In this document: piece after piece, positions 61,132 to 64,000 of the stretch
Layout: every line of letters starts with the position of its first letter
Position numbering within the stretch: position 1 is the first letter of the stretch
Source: Sphingopyxis sp. H115
GTDB lineage: Bacteria; Pseudomonadota; Alphaproteobacteria; Sphingomonadales; Sphingomonadaceae
NCBI RefSeq assembly: GCF_001468465.1
Contig: NZ_LNSA01000009.1
Coordinates: 62,001 to 126,000, forward strand
Direction: 5' to 3'
Length of the DNA stretch: 64,000 nucleotides
Notes under the pieces: model-generated
What the model was told of the DNA's origin: nothing
What the model saw: the letters and a program-made list of their open reading frames with translations, nothing else
Database searches by the model: none
Translations under genes and position numbers: made by a program

Positions 61132-64000
61132 TTAGAAATTGAGCCGCACCCCGAGCTGGTAGCGCCGGTCATTCTTGAACCAGGCGTTGGGTTTCAGCGT
61201 GCCGTCGCCATCGACTTGCTGCATCAGCACGGTATCGGTGCCGAGCAGATTGGTGCCTTCCAGCACGAACTCGATATTCGCGGTCGCCCGGAGGCGAAGC
61301 GATGCGTCGAGATAGCCGGTGCTTTTCTGCCAGATCGGGAAACCCACGCAGCAATCGATCGCGGTCACCAGATATTTGGAACGCCAGTTGTAGGCGACAC
61401 GCGCCGATACCGGGCCCTTTTCATACATGCCGACGAGGTTGTAGCTGTGCTTCGAAATGCCTTCGAGCGCATTGGCCTTTACCGTGCTGTCCTCATAGGT
61501 CAGGCCGCCGCCCGCCGTTCCGCCCGCGGTCTCGTTGGTCAAATTGACCGTCTCGATCCCGTCGTTCTTCACATAAGTGTAGTTCGCCTGCACCCCGAAG
61601 CCGTCGAACGGCGCCGGCAGGAAGTCGAAGAAGGTCTGGAAGGCGAATTCGGCGCCATAGATGCTCGCGCCATCGCCGTTGACTGGCCGGTTGACACGGA
61701 CGTCTTCGGTCACCCCGTTGTTGGTCACTTCGAGGTTGAATTGGCCCGCCTGGATATAATCGTAGAATTTCTTGTAGAAGCCCGTCGCGGTGAACGAACT
61801 CGACCGGCCGAAATAATATTCGAGCGTCAGGTCGAACTGGTCGGCGGTCATCGGTTTGAGCCCCGGATTGCCCGACTGGCCGGTATATTGCCAGTCATAG
61901 GCGATCGCCCTGCCGTTTTCGTCGCGCGTGACATTCGGGTCCGAAAAATCATTGAGGTTCGGTGTGAGGCGATTCACCGTCAGGAAATTGCGGAGCAGCC
62001 CGAAATCGGGGCGCGACATCGCCCGCGAATAGGCGAAACGCGACACCAGCCTGTCGGTCAGGTCGAACTTGATGTTGAAGCTGGGCAGCGCGTGGAAATG
62101 GTTGACCTTGGTCGTGCCGGCAACGGTCGCGCCATTGCCGAAATCAATCTCCCGCTGCGTGACGACGCAGCCCGACGAGGCTGTCGGGCGCGGCGGCGGG
62201 CCGGGATCGATCCCTTCCTCGCAAAGGAGCCCGGTCGGCGTGAAGGGAACGGGCAAGGTGGTCGCACCCACCGTATCGTCACGCGTCCAGACGAGGCGGA
62301 CGCCGATGTTGCCCGAGACCGGCACGCCGCCGATGGCGAGGCTGTCGCCGCCGAACTTCGCCATCGCATAGGCGGCGATGGTGCGCTCGCTGACCCGGTG
62401 GACTTCGCTCGGGAAATAGCAGCCGAAGGCCTTCTCGATCGTCTCCGCGCCGCGATACCCCTCGCCCGAACAGACGGGATAATAATCGCCCACGCCGATC
62501 GACGGCCGCCCGAGCGCCGCCGCAAGCTGTTCGCGGTTCGACAACATGTCCATGTTGAAGAAGGCGAAGCTGTTGTGGTTGATCTGGTTGCCGGCGAAGA
62601 AATCGCCGCTGAAGGCGTGGAGCCCGTTGGTGCCGGGCGCATAGGCGGGGCTATCGATGTTGAAATAGGGCGCCTGCGTATAGGTCCAGGTGTTCGAGAT
62701 ATTCGCCCAGTTATAGGCGCCCCAGCGCACCGTCTGATCGCGATCGGCATAGCGCGCGCCGACCTTGATGGCGTCGAGCCAACCCGAATCGACATCATAT
62801 TCGACGTCGGCGCGGAACGCGACTTCCTCGCCGTCGCTGTCCTCGGTGTGATCGGTGATCGCGTAATAGAAATAATTGTTCGGGTTGTTCAGCCCGCCGC
62901 TCGACAAATTGATATTCTCGGCCTGGTTGGGCAGGAATTCGAGGCGCGGGTATTTCCCGGTCAGGTCGACGAACGTGTCGGCGAAGGTCCGCGCGGTGAC
63001 CGACGCGTTATAGTTTTTGACGCTGGCATCGACATATTGGCCGTCGAGCGTGACGCGCAGCCGGTCCGAAACATCCCAGCGGAAATTGAGGCCGAAATCC
63101 TGGGTGATCTGCTTGTTCTTGAGCGCGTTCGCCGCGGTGTCGACCTGCGGCGCGCGCTGGGCGACACAGGATTCCCAGCCGTAGCAGCGGTTGAAAAAGG
63201 CTTCGCCATCTTCGTTCAGCCCCAGACCGCGTTCGTCGCCGGGATTGTCGCCGACATAGCCCGCCGGCGACGACCACCAGCCGCTGAGAAAATTGCCGTC
63301 GTCGTCGAACTGGAACGGCGCGGTGCCGGTGAGCGGGTTCACCAGCGTCGGATCGGTAACCTGATAGTCGCTCGGCTGCCCGTAGACGCTGAACGCGCTC
63401 GAGTAGATCGCATGCTCGCGCCAGCTGTTGTTGTACTGCGAGCGCAGATACTGGCCGGTCAGTTCCATGTCGCCGTCGTTCGAGCGCCACTGGAAAGCCG
63501 CCGAGATACCGTAGCGTTTGCGGTCATATTCATTGTCGCGCATGTAGATGCCGCTGGGAATATATTGCTTCCCGGGACCGAACACGCCGTCGAAGATCGC
63601 CATACGGTCGAACTGGATGCCCTGGCTCGCGGTGATCGCATGCGAATAGGCGCCGTTGAGCATCAGCCCGAGTTCACCGATTCCGGTCTGCCAGCGATCC
63701 GAAACGATGCCCGAGATTTCGGGCGTCGATTTCTGCGCAATGTCGCCATAGGTATTCTTGATCGAAATCGAGACGAGCCGGCCGTCCTGATCGAACGGCA
63801 CGCGCGTGCGCAGATTGACCGTGCCCGCGATGCCACCCTCGATCAAATCGGCGGTCTGATTCTTGTAGGTGTCGATGCCGCCGAGAAGTTCGGGCGAGAT
63901 GTCCTGCCAGCTGAGGCCGCGCGAGCTGTTCGCGCTGAAGGTATCGCGGCCGTTGAATTCGGATCGGACCTGATTGAGGCCGCGGATGATCACGCCAGAG
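61132..64000 (-). CDS. TonB-dependent receptor of the chitin/GlcNAc locus (N-terminus beyond the window)
   Basis: More than 950 residues are visible. The frame enters from the right edge within the plug (GVIIRGLNQVRSEFNGRD), followed by ELLGGIDTYKNQTADLIEGGIAGTVNLRT and a very long barrel ending in YQLGVRLNF. This matches the large Xanthomonas/Caulobacter-type receptors used for chito-oligosaccharides and other sugars; the signal peptide and TonB box are outside the window. It is the upstream neighbour of three halogenase-like genes on the same strand. Substrate inferred from GH18/GH20 nearby. Confidence 0.92.
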   Translation of the reverse strand, partial: SGVIIRGLNQVRSEFNGRDTFSANSSRGLSWQDISPELLGGIDTYKNQTADLIEGGIAGTVNLRTRVPFDQDGRLVSISIKNTYGDIAQKSTPEISGIVSDRWQTGIGELGLMLNGAYSHAITASQGIQFDRMAIFDGVFGPGKQYIPSGIYMRDNEYDRKRYGISAAFQWRSNDGDMELTGQYLRSQYNNSWREHAIYSSAFSVYGQPSDYQVTDPTLVNPLTGTAPFQFDDDGNFLSGWWSSPAGYVGDNPGDERGLGLNEDGEAFFNRCYGWESCVAQRAPQVDTAANALKNKQITQDFGLNFRWDVSDRLRVTLDGQYVDASVKNYNASVTARTFADTFVDLTGKYPRLEFLPNQAENINLSSGGLNNPNNYFYYAITDHTEDSDGEEVAFRADVEYDVDSGWLDAIKVGARYADRDQTVRWGAYNWANISNTWTYTQAPYFNIDSPAYAPGTNGLHAFSGDFFAGNQINHNSFAFFNMDMLSNREQLAAALGRPSIGVGDYYPVCSGEGYRGAETIEKAFGCYFPSEVHRVSERTIAAYAMAKFGGDSLAIGGVPVSGNIGVRLVWTRDDTVGATTLPVPFTPTGLLCEEGIDPGPPPRPTASSGCVVTQREIDFGNGATVAGTTKVNHFHALPSFNIKFDLTDRLVSRFAYSRAMSRPDFGLLRNFLTVNRLTPNLNDFSDPNVTRDENGRAIAYDWQYTGQSGNPGLKPMTADQFDLTLEYYFGRSSSFTATGFYKKFYDYIQAGQFNLEVTNNGVTEDVRVNRPVNGDGASIYGAEFAFQTFFDFLPAPFDGFGVQANYTYVKNDGIETVNLTNETAGGTAGGGLTYEDSTVKANALEGISKHSYNLVGMYEKGPVSARVAYNWRSKYLVTAIDCCVGFPIWQKSTGYLDASLRLRATANIEFVLEGTNLLGTDTVLMQQVDGDGTLKPNAWFKNDRRYQLGVRLNF

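Overview
The window is a high-GC alphaproteobacterial chromosome segment, most likely from the Sphingomonadaceae (Sphingopyxis- or Sphingomonas-like). The reasons are the number of TonB-dependent receptors (four), a UrcA-family secreted protein, two-subunit glycyl-tRNA synthetase, RsmB-like methyltransferase and guaB in an otherwise accessory setting, and tryptophan-halogenase-like flavoproteins next to glycoside hydrolases. This taxonomic placement is an inference from gene content and style. No rRNA, tRNA, CRISPR, integrase or insertion sequence was recognised.

Layout. 1-2022: glyS (cut by the left edge) and glyQ on the minus strand. 2130-5520: a UrcA-family protein, an XRE regulator paired with a membrane protein, and two tandem TraB/GumN-family proteins. 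5594-8811 (minus): a TPR protein, an RsmB-type rRNA methyltransferase and guaB. 8994-27399: a large glycan-utilisation locus. It holds a FucP-type sugar MFS transporter, a MalK/UgpC-type ATPase, a LacI regulator, a solute-binding lipoprotein, two MalF/MalG-type permeases, an alpha/beta hydrolase, GH1, an EEP-family protein, a GH144/glycoamylase-type endoglucanase, an Oar-like TonB receptor, GH3 and a sulfatase. Three near-identical palindromes (core GTAACCGGTT) lie before its transcription units and look like the LacI regulon. 27441-34620: an MFS exporter and a czcCBA-type metal efflux operon preceded by a small His/Cys-rich secreted protein. 34652-44661: a tandem-duplicated HxlR regulator, a TonB receptor, and a divergent operon of nitronate monooxygenase-like protein, carotenoid/lignostilbene oxygenase, acyl-CoA ligase and two unusual thiolases. 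This is probably a catabolic module for a hydrophobic unsaturated compound. 44776-50923: a cobalamin riboswitch followed by btuB-cobO-btuF-btuC-btuD and a PhyH-like oxygenase. 50920-64000: a chitin/N-acetylglucosamine locus with a JmjC/cupin-like protein, GH20, GH18, a GntR/UTRA regulator, three overlapping tryptophan-halogenase-like genes and a large TonB receptor cut by the right edge.

How it fits together. The first glycan locus can be read as a complete route. The TonB receptor takes up oligosaccharide, GH144 makes or shortens beta-glucan oligomers, and GH3 and GH1 release glucose. Both an ABC importer and an MFS symporter cross the inner membrane, and one LacI repressor controls the set. 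Beta-1,2-glucan is the best guess at substrate, from GH144, but this is not proven. The chitin locus pairs periplasmic GH18/GH20 activity with a TonB receptor and halogenase-like flavoproteins whose role in such loci is unclear; the middle one has lost the catalytic lysine and the WxWxIP motif. The B12 operon combines outer- and inner-membrane uptake with corrinoid adenosylation under riboswitch control.
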